This document shows, in pieces, positions 22,515-34,657 of a stretch of DNA of 64,000 nucleotides. The notes beneath the pieces were generated by a model. That model did not search any database, had not been told where the DNA came from, and saw only the letters and a list, made by a program, of their open reading frames with translations. The translations under genes and the position numbers were made by a program. How positions within the stretch are numbered: the first letter of the stretch is position 1; each line of letters opens with the position of its first letter. Source of the stretch: Amphibalanus amphitrite (Eukaryota > Arthropoda > Thecostraca > Balanomorpha > Balanidae); the NCBI RefSeq assembly GCF_019059575.1, contig NW_024881859.1:496001-560000 (forward strand), in the 5' to 3' direction.

Positions 22515-24504
22515 CACAGACGGGATTTTTTCCCGGACGACACCATTAGTGCAAATGGTGGCATGAATTGGACAAGGCCAAAGGTCGGCTACTTATTGTA
22601 GACATTTATCTGGAATTGGGAGCTGCCTTTCTTATAATTTTGATAATTTATTTCTGACCGTCCACCGCTGCCGAAGTGTCCTCTGCCGCACTCTGCCGGT
22701 CACCTCCGTCCAGAGGGAGGCGCGGCGCGGCGCCGGGGTCTGGACGGACGTTTTTGCCGCTGCCGCCGCCGACCGGCCATTCACCAGAGTGGGGCCGATT
22801 GGCGCCGATTGAGGGCGGCCCGTGATGGGCCTCGCCGCCTCGCCGCCAAATCTAGACTGGTCTGAGACGACTGGCCGCCGTCAGCCATTCGAGCTGCTTC
22901 CAAAGTCAGCAGAAAGTCTCTGGATGTTCGCAGAAAACGTGTCTTTTTAATGCGCCTTTTCCTGCCTTGGCGCTTTCCATCTCACTGTCTTATCAACACG
23001 AACCAGGCATTTAGTGACCGGTGCTCCAGACATACGTGCCAGGTGGCAAGTAAAAATAATTACTCCCTCCCCCCCCCCCGCGTCGGCCGGAGAGAGTGGC
23101 GGTTAGCTTTTCCTCGAAAGTATCAGTTTTGGGTGATTTGTGGTGGTACCTTCTTCTCACGTACTCATTACTTTCAATAATTATCACGTATCGGCAATGT
23201 GAGAAGATGTTTTTGCCTCCTAGGAGACGATATCGCTCTTCGGTCCCCCGCGATAGCTCTTGCCTCTTCTAGCGCTTTCGGCTGAAGCCGCCGGTGTCCT
23301 TGTAGGCCGGCCCGCAATACACGCATGTAGCGCGGCACAGTCTGCCATGCCAGGTAGTCGCTGCGCCGTCTGGAGCTGCCCGGGTGCGCTGTAACGTGGG
23401 GCATTGGCGACAGGTTTGGCAGAAGTGTTATCAACGCAAAACTTCGGATAGATTCTCATTATGCGATATCCATTGATGAAAGCGTGTTTGTTGTTCATTA
23501 CCCAATAGGCTTGGTGAGGTATTCTCGGATCAATCGTCTACGGCCTCCGTGCGCGTACCATGACCGATGTTTGCTATCTTATTTATCTATATACCTAATA
23601 GTTGTCGAATACTCGAAGACCTTAGCTCATGTCTGAACAAATTTGAGGCCTCATTCACCATCGCTTGCATCATAACAGTTTTCCGCGTGGTTATGCGTTA
23701 TATAGTAGCGGTTGAAGTAATGAAGCCATGTAGATTTCAGTTGCATGCGGTCAAACATTGCTTCTATTCATTTGTTCTAATTCGTTCATTTGATTATATC
23801 ATTCAATCGCTTCCGGTTATGTCAAACCTTGTTGATATGAGCTGTTAAGAGTTTCGAAACATTTAAGCCTTTGAAGTGTGAATTAGGTTGGTTCTTCTGC
23901 GACCGGAAATGTTATGAATGTTTATGTAAACACCACTGGATAACTACAGGTATTTCTATATCTATAAATTAGCCAGTATGTCATTCAATGAGCTAGCACT
24001 TTAAGGTCTCAGCTGACGCAGCGGGTGCTGTAGTTTACTGGGAAGCCCCTCTACATATTTCGGAAACAACCTCTTTTTACCTAAATTCAAGAGGGCTTTT
24101 TAATGCCCTTTGAGCGCCAGAATGCTTCAATTGTTAATTTAACGAGGCAGCCATGGCTTACTTTGCAAGTGTTCACCGTCCTTTGAAGCTCACAAGGCAC
24201 GATAATAGCAATTCTGTTTGTTTTTCTTTTGACTTATTTATTCTTAAATTGGATCAGCACCGATTGTATTTCATTATGCGTTGCAGTGACTAAATTAGGT
24301 GAATATATGGCAAAAACTTTTCCGAGTAGCATATAACACCAATAGTGTAAGTTGTTGGCTTTTGTTGAACACTTGATATTGACACTTTCATTTGATGTAC
24401 ATTTTAATAATTTATATATTAACATCAAAAGGCCGGCCGAAGTAGCGTTAGCATAGTATTTTCTTTCGTTCTGGCTTATCAAGCAACTTGAATTATTGCT
24501 TGGC
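22515..24504. other. intron sequence, nothing recognised
   Basis: A GC-rich patch (22670-22900, GCCGCC-rich) and AT-rich remainder. A 92-residue minus-strand frame at 23220-23498 has no recognisable family. Confidence 0.5.
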
Positions 24505-24508
24505 TTAA

Positions 24509-25500
24509 CCCTATTCCTGGCGGGGGGGGGGGGGCCTCAGGAGCCCCCCCCCCTGAGGTTTTTTGGTTATATCTCCCAAACGCGTTGAGCTAGGAAGCTC
24601 AAATTTTCTGACTTTTCCTAAAAGGCTTCTACGCAACATGTGTGAAAATTTTGAGTTGATCTGACCTCAGGTCAGGTCACCAGAGGCGGTTTGGTGACGC
24701 TACCTCAGAAAAGTTTGCAATCACGCCAGAGCTAGAGTTTTTGACCGATCAATTTCTTCTCTTCAGGGTTTAGTTAGGGTACCAGTATGTGCAATTTGTA
24801 TATCTCGGAATTTTGATATCAGTGACCTAAGGTCAGGTCAATTTCGCGACCTCCCCATTATAAGTCAATGGGGGAAAAATCAACTCCCTGTTTTTACCAC
24901 TAAAACGGGTCGGAATGGCCCCATATACCATACATGACTTCATATACGATCAACCTTCACTACCTTGAGGTCTGTTTTGCTGTTGGGCAGCTGTGAGGTC
25001 ATGTGACGTCATCAAAGGTCACCAAAGGTTTTTGGCCAATAACTCCGTACAGGAACAAGATACAGACGCGTGGATGGTCTCATTGTGTTCAGCTCGTCAA
25101 GACGCATCGAATGATATACATGATGACCTCGAGGTCACGTGACCTGAGGTCAACCTTTGACCTTGACCTTTCGAGGTCAACATATATATCATTCGATGCG
25201 GATTGACGAGAGGATCACGATGATGCCCTTAGTTTGTTCCTATCTTGACTAATTCGAAAGTTATTCGAGAAAAACTCTCTCCATATCTAGTGCCGCCATT
25301 TTGACTTTTTCGACCCCTGTGACGTCATCTTTGACCTGACCTGAAAATGACCTTTGTAAAAATTGTAGATCTTGGCCGTGCGTATCCGATGCCGTTTACC
25401 GCTTGTCGCTATCTTGCTTCGTTCTCGAGATCTCAGGGGGGGGGGCCGAATCGGCCCCCCCGCCAGTTTCTTGTCCCGGCGGAGCCCGCCAGGAATAGGG
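24509..25500. mobile_element. piggyBac-like MITE, TTAA target site, about 1.0 kb
   Basis: TTAA at 24505-24508 and 25501-25504 flanks perfect 16-bp termini CCCTATTCCTGGCGGG / CCCGCCAGGAATAGGG. TTAA plus a CCCT-type terminus is the piggyBac signature. Next to each end lie poly-G/poly-C hairpins (24521-24552 and 25436-25462). The interior is rich in AGGTCA half-sites and carries the CATTCGATGCG module. There is no transposase frame. Confidence 0.88.
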
Positions 25501-25504
25501 TTAA

Positions 25505-26623
25505 CACCTCAATACAGTAGCCAGTAGCCACGCCTCAGGTCAGGATGGTTTAGCTCATTGCCATCATGCACTTGTACTGAAGTGTTCTACTCTATCAACT
25601 TTCGATTTTATGTTAGTGTTTATTCGTTGTAGAATGTCGACTACCCCCCGGGTTTAGCCGTGCGTCGCACATCCGGCCGTCCCCGGCGTTAGGCTCCTAC
25701 CCGACCCCACTGAGCGGAGGATGATCGCGCGGGCCATTTTCAGCCTTAGCGGCGTCACAGCCTGCAGGGGTGCCGACCGCCCCTCCCCCTCCCCCTGGAC
25801 CGTTTAGGCCGTCCTCGAGCGTCAGCATTTCGTGTCCTCGCACTGAAATGGGATTTCACCTCCCCGAGATTACTTGGTTGGAGTCTTCTGGATGGATTTT
25901 TACAATATTTTCGCCGTGAGAAGTCCGGAAAAGTGCGGACACATCAGTCTATTCGGGAGGTGTTGTTAATCCGTTTGAGTCATCGCAATTCGCAGGATGC
26001 GCAGTTTTTCGTGCTAGTTGGGTCGGATAGCTCGGATTGGTGTGCGCAGTTACTGTCAACTTCAGAACTTGCATCTGTACTTGTCGATTGGCCGTGGCTG
26101 GGAGCCGTAACTTTTGACCTGGGTTACTTGGATTACCTTCAAATGACGTCATTCAATGCTGACTGCATTTGAGAATACTAACGTCTCTGAGGCATTGCTT
26201 AGAAGCCTGACGATCTGAGCTAATTGCATTCGATAGGTACTGCACCACCCTCTTAGCTGAGGAGTGATTTTCAATTCCTTTGAATGTTTTGGTAGTCGAC
26301 CAAAGCCCTAGCAACGATTTTATCGTTTTATTGGTTTAAGCTCACTTCCGCCCGATTTACAGAATTTGAATAGTTTAATGGTAAATAGTTTCGGTGTGTG
26401 TTAGAGCGGAAGGGCTGTTGTGATGTAACCGGCAACGTAACCTTTACGCAACACATTTATATATCAATGCCCTCAACTGCCGCACATTGATTTGCATGTT
26501 GAACAGTGAACAACATGTATTTAATGCATTTATTATATCAGTAGTGCCACCCTTTTGCTGTTCGTCTCCTTGAACCAGTCCCAACGATTACCGAAGTACG
26601 TGAGGATTTATCATACGTATATG
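25505..26623. other. intron sequence, nothing recognised
   Basis: A GC-rich patch at 25640-25830; no exon or terminus was identified. Confidence 0.5.
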
Positions 26624-26625
26624 TA

Positions 26626-27003
26626 CAGCCCTCAGCAGACTGCGTGGTAGGTATTCTTTTTTCGACAAAACCGGTGATAACTCAAAGGCTATGTTATCAG
26701 TCGGTCGGAACTCACTGCAAATAGATGCGCCATGCTCCACTTCTTCGATTAGGTCCATCACAAGACAAAGTATACGCCTTGTGTGGCAACAAAATGCAAA
26801 AGTCTGTTTTGGGGGCAAATATAAACTTTTGGATTTTGTTGCCAAACTGGATAGAAAATGAACACGATGATAATGCCAATCTAAGGTGCGAAGTCTCGCG
26901 CGTCACTGTTACGATTTCCGAGTGACCGATGGCATAGTATTCGCGTTATTGTCGGTTTTGTCGAAAAAAAAAGAATACCTACCACGCAGTTTGCAGAGGG
27001 CTG
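26626..27003. mobile_element. 378-bp MITE with about 50-bp TIRs, TA target site
   Basis: The left end CAGCCCTCAGCAGACTGCGT and GGTAGGTATTCTTTTTTCG is repeated inverted at the right (GAATACCTACCACGCAGTTT then GCAGAGGGCTG). TA lies at 26624-26625 and 27004-27005. The interior has a second inverted pair around GGCAACAAAAT. No coding capacity. Confidence 0.88.
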
Positions 27004-27005
27004 TA

Positions 27006-29624
27006 CCTACTGTTTCTTTTTTTTCTCAGCTACTATAGCTGCCGAACCGTGATAGATACAATTGGCGTTGACAATGAGATGTGTAGCTGAAAGATTGGAT
27101 GGCTGTTAACATTCGACAGTTGTCATTGATCGCATGCCCGGCTATTCTCCGCAATGGCTGTTTCTGCAAAGCAAGAGAGTCAGGTCAGATTCCGGGTCGT
27201 TTTTTTTTTCGGCTCGTAACATCGTGAGTAAATTGGATGACCTTTATCTATCTGATAACTACCAGTACCGACATTATTCGGAACGAGCATAGTATATGCC
27301 TCTCTGTACTTTATTAAGGCGGACGATTTTTCCTTGCCGCTGTCAAAAATAGTTTCATTAATTATCATCTGCATTATCATTACGATCTTCCCTAAAAATC
27401 CATTAGCCGTTATCGCATAAGCTCACAAGAGCTGGCCTGAGTGCATTATGGGCGTTATGGCACCAATGCGCTGATTCATTTCTCTTTGCTCTAAACGTCT
27501 GATCTGTGAGGAGTTGGTGAAATATGAATGGCAACATTTTCATTTCATTGATTTCCTTTCATGCGTTCACCTGTGTGGATATTTTCCTAGGGCCGAGGAA
27601 TGTATAAGTTCAGTCGTTAAAATCGCACCTCCGCCGCCGCTCGGCACGGCATGTGGCCGGTGGTGTTCTTTTTACCAACAAACGCCGTAGCGCCGTACCG
27701 TCGCTCGTCGCCACCTTCGCCTTGGCTGCGACCATTGCCGTCGTTACCACCATGCCATCGTTTCTTCCATCGCCACCTCCTCCTCCTTCTACGCCACCGC
27801 CGCCACCACCACCGCTGCCACCGCCGCCTGGTACTGCCGCCGCCACCATCACCGCCTGCTGCTGCCGGCGCCGGGATGAGTGATTGTCCGAGAGGACACA
27901 GTTCGCCCGAGTGGCCGGCGTGTTTACACACCGCAACAGGCCCGCGCTGCCCGGGGTGATAGATACGCCATCGAATGTGTACAGCGCCGCCGCCCGTCCC
28001 GCCAGGCTGGGATGGGAACGCCTCGCCGAGTGCCGCCGAGTGCCGAGTCGCAGACTTGGCTGGGAAGAAAAGAATAGCGTTGTCTGTTCGGAGACAGCCG
28101 GAACAGCAGGAGGATATTGTGGTTTGCGGTTTTATGCGTTTTGTTGTGATCTCTAGAGCAGACTCTGGTTGGGTCGTTAGGAAGATGAGCCGCTATGGGG
28201 GCTCCGACGTTGTTATGGCCTTGGTATGTCCGCAGCTCGGTCAGTTGTTTTGTTTTGAAGGTTGTCTAGGGTGAGTGAGCTCATGCAGTCAATGAATCAG
28301 GGTGTTGTAATTTGCATATCACCCTTTTCTTCTACCATAAAGCTATTTGCTAGTCTGGAATTATTATTTTTACTTTTACAAATATATATGATTTTGCCTT
28401 TTACCACAGATAACAGTAGCTTTTACCTATTTTTACTTTTACCTATAACCGTAGTTTGATCAAATGCCATTTTTTTGTTAAATTACTATTTATTATTTGT
28501 TATTCATTACAAAGTTCCTATTGTAAGTCATTCTGAGTATGTTTTACCAGCTTTACGATTATGCTTGTAACAATATTCAACATGCCTATCTGTGAAGTGG
28601 ACCTATTTCATAAAAATCGTCTTTAAACCACCTTTGCGTTTACTACATTGAATTTTTCGTCTCGGCTCGCGTGTGTTCTACGCTGCGCTGCCAACCTCGG
28701 TCCGTCTCCCTGAGGAGTGAGGACCCATTCCGCCTCCCCGCCCTCTCATCTCCCCCACCCCCTCCCTCCCTCCTTGGCTCTGCCGCCGCCTGTAGATCCC
28801 GGTCCGCCTCCCATGTGACGGGCGGACCAGCCCAGCGCGGCGGCGGCTACTCTTGGAGCCCCGGCCGCCGCGGCCGACCGCCGGCCTGCCCCGGGGCGCC
28901 GCGGACGCCTCATTGATTCGCGGGCCATCGCTGTGGTCGTGAGCTGACTGCCCCTCGGGATTCGGCGGTGAGCAATGTCAATCTCAGCGCGGTCAGGTGT
29001 AACACACAGCGGCGGCACGCCTAGCTCTTATTGCGGCCGGCGAGAGCACAGAGCACACAGAGACAGAGACACGACAGAGAGCCCGCGGCGGCGCGCACAC
29101 AGCCTTCACAGAAGACACGGGCCCGGTGACGACGGCCGCCGGCGGCCGCAGCTGGCCGCACAGCGAGCGGTGTGTCACCGAGCACAGCAACAGCGAGCCA
29201 GCGATGAGCGGCGGGAGCGGCCGACATTGAGCCGCCTCCGTTCAGCGTCACAGCGCACAGCACAGTCAGCCGGCGGCAGACACCGGCGCACACGGAACAA
29301 CTCCTTCATCACCGTGACGGCGCCTCTCCTGGCGATCGCTCGCCACTTGTACACGCGATTCTCGAGCCGCTGGCATGTCCTCTCAACGGATGTCACACTC
29401 ACATTGCGTTCGGCTTTGGTTTGCATCACATTCGCATAGTGTCAAATATCGCGATAGTTTCTCGCGTTCACATCTCGCTCACGTCACTTCGCACATCGTC
29501 CGCCTCTGGTCACATCGCGTCCACGCTTTCTCACATGTCCACACCTCATCCACCTCACATCCACCTCACACCCACATCGCGTCCATATCGCGCGCACTCT
29601 GTCCACCTCTCGCCCCGCGGTCAC
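27006..29624. other. intron sequence with CCG/CCA-rich and GC-rich stretches
   Basis: 27630-27880 is a run of CCACCG/CCTCC repeats that gives Pro- or Gly-rich frames on both strands. 28660-29340 is GC-rich and 29370-29620 is a loose TCACATC repeat. I find no supported gene. The part next to 29624 may be the 3' untranslated region of the GPCR, but no poly-A signal was placed. Confidence 0.45.
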
Positions 29625-29849
29625 CTAGATGGGCGAGCCGCGCACCGCGGCGCGCTTGGCGGTACCGTTCGAGCAGACGGCGTGCACGCTGCGCCGGCAC
29701 TAGATGGGCGAGCCGCGCACTACGGCGCGCTTGGCGGTACCGTTCGAGCAGACGGCGTGCACGCTGCGCCGGCACTAGATGGGCGAGCCGCGCACCACGG
29801 CGCGCTTGGCAGTACCGTTCGAGCAGACGGCGTGCACGCTGCGCCGGCA
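29625..29849. repeat. 75-bp tandem triplication of the GPCR 3' coding end
   Basis: Three copies start at 29625, 29700 and 29775 (period 75 bp, 25 codons). The right-hand copy is the real end of the GPCR frame (24 residues plus stop on the minus strand). The other two lie downstream of its stop and keep the same frame and the same terminal stop. Copies differ at only a few bases. Confidence 0.93.
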
Positions 29850-30071
29850 CAGCGAGGTCAGCGGGATGTTCTCGGCCAGCGTGGTGCTGGTGCGTGTGCT
29901 GGCCGGCTGACGGGTGCCGCAGAACAGCGCGCGCACCGCCCGCCGGAAGTTCTGGCCCGACACGCAGTAGAGCAGGAAGTTGATGGCGAAGTTGAGCTGG
30001 AAGAGCAGGTGTGCCACGGCCTGCACCAGCACCAGCCACAGGTCGGAGCGGGTCGTGGAGCGGGTCACAGT
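29775..30071 (-). CDS. neuropeptide GPCR, exon 2 (TM7 and C-terminal tail)
   Basis: The acceptor CCCCACAG lies just before 30071. The exon reads in phase 0 from exon 1. It encodes residues 288-385: TM7 with an NFLLY motif (residues 318-322) in place of NPxxY; helix 8 (SGQNFRRAVRALFC) with a possible palmitoylated Cys338; and a Ser/Thr-rich tail ending NGTAKRAVVRGSPI. INFLLYCVSGQNFR is characteristic of FMRFamide- and thyrotropin-releasing-hormone-receptor-like class-A receptors of invertebrates. The last 24 codons and the stop are part of a threefold tandem repeat. Confidence 0.88.
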   Translation of the reverse strand, partial: TVTRSTTRSDLWLVLVQAVAHLLFQLNFAINFLLYCVSGQNFRRAVRALFCGTRQPASTRTSTTLAENIPLTSLCRRSVHAVCSNGTAKRAVVRGSPI

Positions 30072-32088
30072 CTGTGGGGCAGAGGGGGAGAAGTGTTAAT
30101 GGCAGTCATTCATTTGGAACCTTCTTCATCACCACTTCAGTTCCAACTACTAATCATGTTTGACATGTATGGCTCTTTTTATCATCTACGGTACTGGACT
30201 ATTTCTGACAAAATGACCCCCACTTAGCAGTACTTGCACACTGAGCAATGTGCCGGGACGTCAGTCACGTGTCGTGGCGCGTGCCGGCGCCGCTCGCCAG
30301 TGTTTCCCGCGGTGCAGCTATTCTTAAACTATCTCCTCCACAAAGGCACCGTCAAGTGCGCTGTCATCGTCTGTGAGCGATGACGGATACGAACATTGGT
30401 TCTCGGTACCTTGTTGACGCCTTACATAAGATCGAACGACTGTGCATTTGCGGAATTTGAACGTGACCATCCTGTGACAAGCAGAGCATGAATTTGCAGC
30501 TCACGTCATTTATTTTACCTTATACTGGGACTTGTCGACTATCTCATGCGTGAATCACAAGTGTCTTATCGAGTACATTTTATCTAGTAGATCTTGAAAA
30601 GGCTTCATTCTGCAAGTGTTGCTCAAGACAAATGGAAGCGCAGTAACCGATCGTCGCCATTGCATGGTACGGTGCTTTGATTCTACCAACTGGCATCTGG
30701 TGTTTTTAGAGGGCATCTGACTGAATTTTTTCGATATAAGACCATTGACCGGCCCCGGGATATATTTAGGTAAGACGGACTGTGCTGATCCGGCCCAGCT
30801 CAGCACATCTGACGGACGGAAACACTGATCCGCTGACCGTCTGATGACCAAGTACCGTCCTTTGCTGACTCTCTGGGGCGTATTTCCACCCGTGGAAGTG
30901 CCGTACTTTGTGGATCTTGTTATGGGACGTGATGCCATCATATGTTAGTGTGTAGACAGCAGCAGTCGCTGAGTTTCTCCTGAAGTCCGGGTAGGGTGTC
31001 TGTTGTGCCAAAAGGTAGTCTAACGCGCTGAGGCCGGCGTATTGGCCGTGACAGGTGGAATTGACACGGCTTTCGACTGTTTACATTGGTCAACTGTGAT
31101 CTAAAAGTTCAAAATAGCGAGTGAATCTGGGGCTCAAAGCTGGATATATGGGGAGTGTATCGCATTATTCCTAGTGTAAACAGTCTTGATTAGATGAACT
31201 TGATATAATTACATCAACATTTTTATGTTATACCTACCAGTCCACCCAAGACGATATGTGTGGGCATGTTAAATTGCAACGTGTATTTTGAACTGAAATG
31301 TTTTCTTTTTGTTTTGTTTTTTAATCGCCGTGGCTCCCGCCGTTGACTTTGGCATTACTGGACAGTATTATGTTAAATCAGCGTTCTTTGTTTTCAAAAC
31401 TGTGTCTGTCCCGCCTGAACGCACTTCAATCATCCCACTTCTGTACGATTTGCGTGGTTGGTGACTGAGTGGGAGACCCCGGAGCCGGTCTTAAGCCATC
31501 TATCTATATCAACTTAAGTCCAGCTGTGCTGCTAACCGGTGTAGGGGACGTGGATGGCTGTGTTGCGGTGTTGGTGTTCTAAAATAGTTACCTATCAAAC
31601 AATAGGTAATAGGTATTGCTAAGCAGCATGCCGTGTGCTACGTACACATCTCAACATTCTTTGTATTCAGTTCCCAGACCCCACGCATTCGTCTTGATAA
31701 GTGTGCGTTTGCCTGTGCCCGTAAGTACCGCATCACTTATTTAGCACCCTGGAGTCGCGGCCATAGACACTTTCTGGAAAACTTGTGTGTGCCTTTACCT
31801 ATGTATGAAGATCGATGCATCACTCGAGGATACTGTCATGGCCCATCGACAGGCTCCGAGTATTCCGCCTAGGACTCGCCCCAGAATTTCCCTCGGAAGC
31901 CGGTTATTTGTCCACCTCAAGTAGCTATAATTAATGGTGATCAGTACCTATCAGTTGAATCCATGGTTCCCTACTGAAGTGTCGCATGGGTGGATGTCGT
32001 GAAGGCATCCATTCACGCTCCCTCTTATGAAACTTTATGGGCATGGGAGTACAAGTCGAGATAAGAGGTCGGGGTGGCGCCCACTTAC
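30072..32088 (-). other. GPCR intron (2017 bp)
   Basis: Bounded on the minus strand by GCG|GTAAGT (exon 1 end) and CCCCACAG (exon 2 start), phase 0 on both sides. It separates TM6 from TM7. No further coding segment or element end is visible inside. Confidence 0.85.
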
Positions 32089-32949
32089 CGCAATGAAGGC
32101 CCAGACGCGGATCACATAGGCGGGCAGGTTGAGCAGCAGGAACACGGACGACACGATCAGCAGCATCTTGGTGATCTTCTGCTGGCTGTTGGCGCGCGGC
32201 GTACCGTGCTCGGCCGAGGACACGTACATCATGCGGCGCACCAGCTCCAGACGGCAGATGGCGCGGGCGATCTGCACGTTCAGCAGCACGATCAGCAGGA
32301 AGGGCAGCACCAGCGTGGCCACCATGTCCACCGTGGTCAGCCAGAAGCCGACGGACGGGTAGCGGCCGAAGTCGATGTCGCACACCATCTGGCCGTCGTC
32401 GAGCGGGATCGGCCGGATGATGACCAGCGCGTAGCTGTTGGCCAGTGCCGAGATGGCCGTGAGCGAGGCGATCACCATCTTGGCGCGGTGCACGGTACAG
32501 AAGCTGGGCCGGTGCAGCGGGTAGCAGACGGCCACGAAGCGCTCCACGGTGAAGGCGACGACGAACCAGGCGCTGGTGAAGCTGCAGCAGTTGGCCACGT
32601 ACTGTGTGAGCTGGCAGATGACGGGCTGCAGCAGCAGCGGCAGGTGCACCTCCTCCAGCCAGCCGACCAGCTGCGTCAGCAGGAAGCCCGTGTCGCTGGC
32701 CGCCAGCGCCGACAGGTAGAACGACGACGACTGGCCGCGCAGCTTGGTCAGGAACAGCACCAGCATGGAGGCGATGTTGCCGCAGGCGCCGAGCACCACG
32801 ATCAGCGGCGTGTAGTAGAGCTCCAGCATGTCCAGCACCTGGGTCAGCGTCTGCAGGTCGGTGCGGTTGGCCTCCATGTCGCCGGCGCTGGTGGCTGACC
32901 GGTTCAGCGCCAGGGTCGCCGAGTCGGTGAGGTTCTCCCAGGGAGCCAT
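32089..32949 (-). CDS. neuropeptide GPCR, exon 1 (N terminus to TM6)
   Basis: Encodes residues 1-287 of a rhodopsin-family receptor for a peptide ligand, placed in the plasma membrane and coupling to G proteins. Visible features: N-glycosylation sites at N6, N16 and N28; TM1 with GN (N58); TM2 with LAASD (D86); conserved cysteines C112 and C190 for the extracellular disulphide; VERF (135-138) in place of DRY; PSFCTVHRAK in loop 2; NLP (274-276) in TM6. This pattern fits FMRFamide/TRH-receptor-like orphan receptors. The ligand cannot be told from sequence. The start at 32949 is the first Met before TM1 with a short glycosylated N terminus. The gene lies antisense inside the first furry intron. 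An overlapping 372-codon frame is a shadow of this exon. Confidence 0.9.
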
Positions 32950-34309
32950 CGGAACGGTCCCAGAGGTACTCGGCAGCGGAGAGCGGCGCTCCGGTCGCAG
33001 AGGGACGTGGAGGAGCGGACAGGGACTGGTCTGCCGCTGGTAGCGCCAAGTGCCCGACTGGTTGAGCGGGGTGTCAGGTGACCGTCGACCAGGTGGGAGG
33101 TGTCTGAGACGCCGCTACCGACGCCGCTCGAGCCGCGCGTCTGACCGAGGCCGCCGCCGACAGAGCAGTGCCGCCCGCCGGGACCCCGGTCGGCCGAACA
33201 CCGGCGGCGCCGTACCCGGCGCGGCGCGCAGACGCCCCTGCCGTCCCCGCCGCCGCCGCCGCCGACCGGAGCTAGAGTCAGTGTACCGCCAGACGGCAGA
33301 CACTCTTGTCGCCTGTTGGACCGTCCTCCCGCCGGCCAGACACCTGTTGGGCCTGCGGCAGAATAGTAGAGCATGTTCAGAGGGCGGGCGGGGTCGATTT
33401 CATATGGTCAGCGAAACATCTGGACTTTATCCATTGAATGTGGAGATGCATGTCACTAGACACTTCGCATTATAGCTATGGAACACTACCACTGGCACAC
33501 TATAAAAGTACTATACTATACTATAACTCTACAATAAATATAATACTATACTATAGAAATTGTGTAATGACAAAATACAGTTAGTGAATTTAGTAGAAAT
33601 ACCCAGCCCGAGTCATAAAGATTCATGGCGCATTCGGTGACTCAGGATCAACAGTTGTACCCTTTGTGGTATACACCTTTTCTCAATGTTTGCCTTCTTG
33701 CATTTAATATCTGAAGCTTTTTATGGGATAAGTCTTAAGCTGATCTTGACCACTGATGATAAAAAGCCCGTTTCTAATGATTATGTTTTATCATAAATTG
33801 TCAACCAAACAGCCAAACGATAGACGGATGAGCATACTGTTCCGATAAAGCTCGTCCCGAGTGCGCGGTGTTTCAACTATCGAACTTCTCTGGATGGTTT
33901 TACGGCTCCGCAGCATCGCCGACAAACTCCGAGATCGTAACATGTCTCCGATTGCCGAGCGACATATTGTGGCCGGGCGTTTACGAGACGTCCGGATGGC
34001 AGGCTCGATGGAGTGGCGGCTTTAAACCAGCGTGCCGTATCGACATCGGCAAACGCAACGGTCGATGGCTTCCGGCCGAGATGTATGGTAGGGGTGGGAC
34101 GGGAGAGGGGTATTGTGTTGTGTGTGGTTGCTGTTACGATCGTGCTGTGCTCAATGCTCAATGCCCGTATGCATTGAGCGACTTCACTCCCCAGCACTGG
34201 CATTAGAGTTGGTCGTTTCGTCCCTTCTTGCGTTTTGTCCCTGCGTACGAAGCCCCGCCTCATTCCGTACCTTGCCATCTCTGTATAACCGGTGGTAAGC
34301 GCGTGATCC
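32950..34309. other. GPCR upstream region, GC-rich then AT-rich
   Basis: 32950-33380 is GC-rich and may hold the 5' untranslated region or promoter of the minus-strand GPCR. 33480-33560 is AT-rich with ACTATA repeats. No TATA box or start site can be assigned. Confidence 0.4.
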
Positions 34310-34513
34310 TCTTCCTTCCGACCCCGTACGGTATCCTCTGTTGCCCCCCCCCCTCCCCGCCTCGTACCGTGCTCTCTGTGTGACCCGTCTCCCCGACCCG
34401 TACCGTGTCCTCTGCTGACCCCCCCTCCCCGCCCCGTGCGGCCGTGCCGTGTCTTCTGTGGCCGTGCCTCCTGTGTGACCCGCTGACCCGCCTCCCGCCC
34501 GGTTCGCCCGCAG
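34310..34513. repeat. degenerate tandem repeat leading into exon B acceptor
   Basis: Phrases like CCCGTACCGTGTCCTCTGCT recur near 34320, 34365, 34400 and 34445 with CTGTGTGACCCG between them. They provide a long pyrimidine-rich tract before the acceptor CGCCCGCAG. Confidence 0.6.
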
Positions 34514-34645
34514 ATGCTGAGAAGGAACGCCGCGAGCAGGGAACGCTGGACGCTCAGCTGGCCGCCTCCTACTGTCGGTCGCAGATGTTCCTCTCCAAGC
34601 AGCTGGCGCAGCTGCATCCGCACCTCACCATGCCCATGTTCTCAG
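34514..34645 (+). CDS. fry: furry homologue, internal exon B
   Basis: Acceptor CGCCCGCAG, donor TCAG|GTACGT. The first two bases complete the Asp codon begun by exon A. Then 43 residues follow: a variable charged start ([16 protein letters not shown]), then the conserved block [20 protein letters not shown] and FS. The LSxQLAxLHPxLTMPMFSE signature is typical of furry/FRYL. It ends one base into a codon (G), completed by exon C as Glu, giving MFSE. Directly downstream a copy of its last 31 bases is found. Confidence 0.93.
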
Positions 34646-34657
34646 GTACGTACCGCC

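Noticed and set aside
23220-23498. 92-codon minus-strand frame beginning MNNKHAFINGYR
   Set aside because: It looks less repetitive than most, but no domain, splice context or homologue is recognisable.
27610-27959. Gly-rich and Pro-rich frames on both strands
   Set aside because: Products of a CCACCG/CCTCC repeat, open on both strands. No splice or start evidence.
28975-29439. 154-codon GC-rich plus-strand frame
   Set aside because: Low-complexity Arg/His/Ser content, overlapping frames on the other strand, no recognisable domain.
29421-30227. 268-codon plus-strand frame
   Set aside because: Contains the 75-bp triplication and the antisense of GPCR exon 2. No family resemblance.
32074-32898. 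274-codon plus-strand frame opposite the GPCR
   Set aside because: His/Gln/Gly-rich antisense shadow of GPCR exon 1.
31931-33049. 372-codon minus-strand frame
   Set aside because: It overlaps GPCR exon 1 in another frame. It is GC-rich and made of Ala/Arg/Gly/His runs, while the GPCR frame has transmembrane motifs and proper splice sites.
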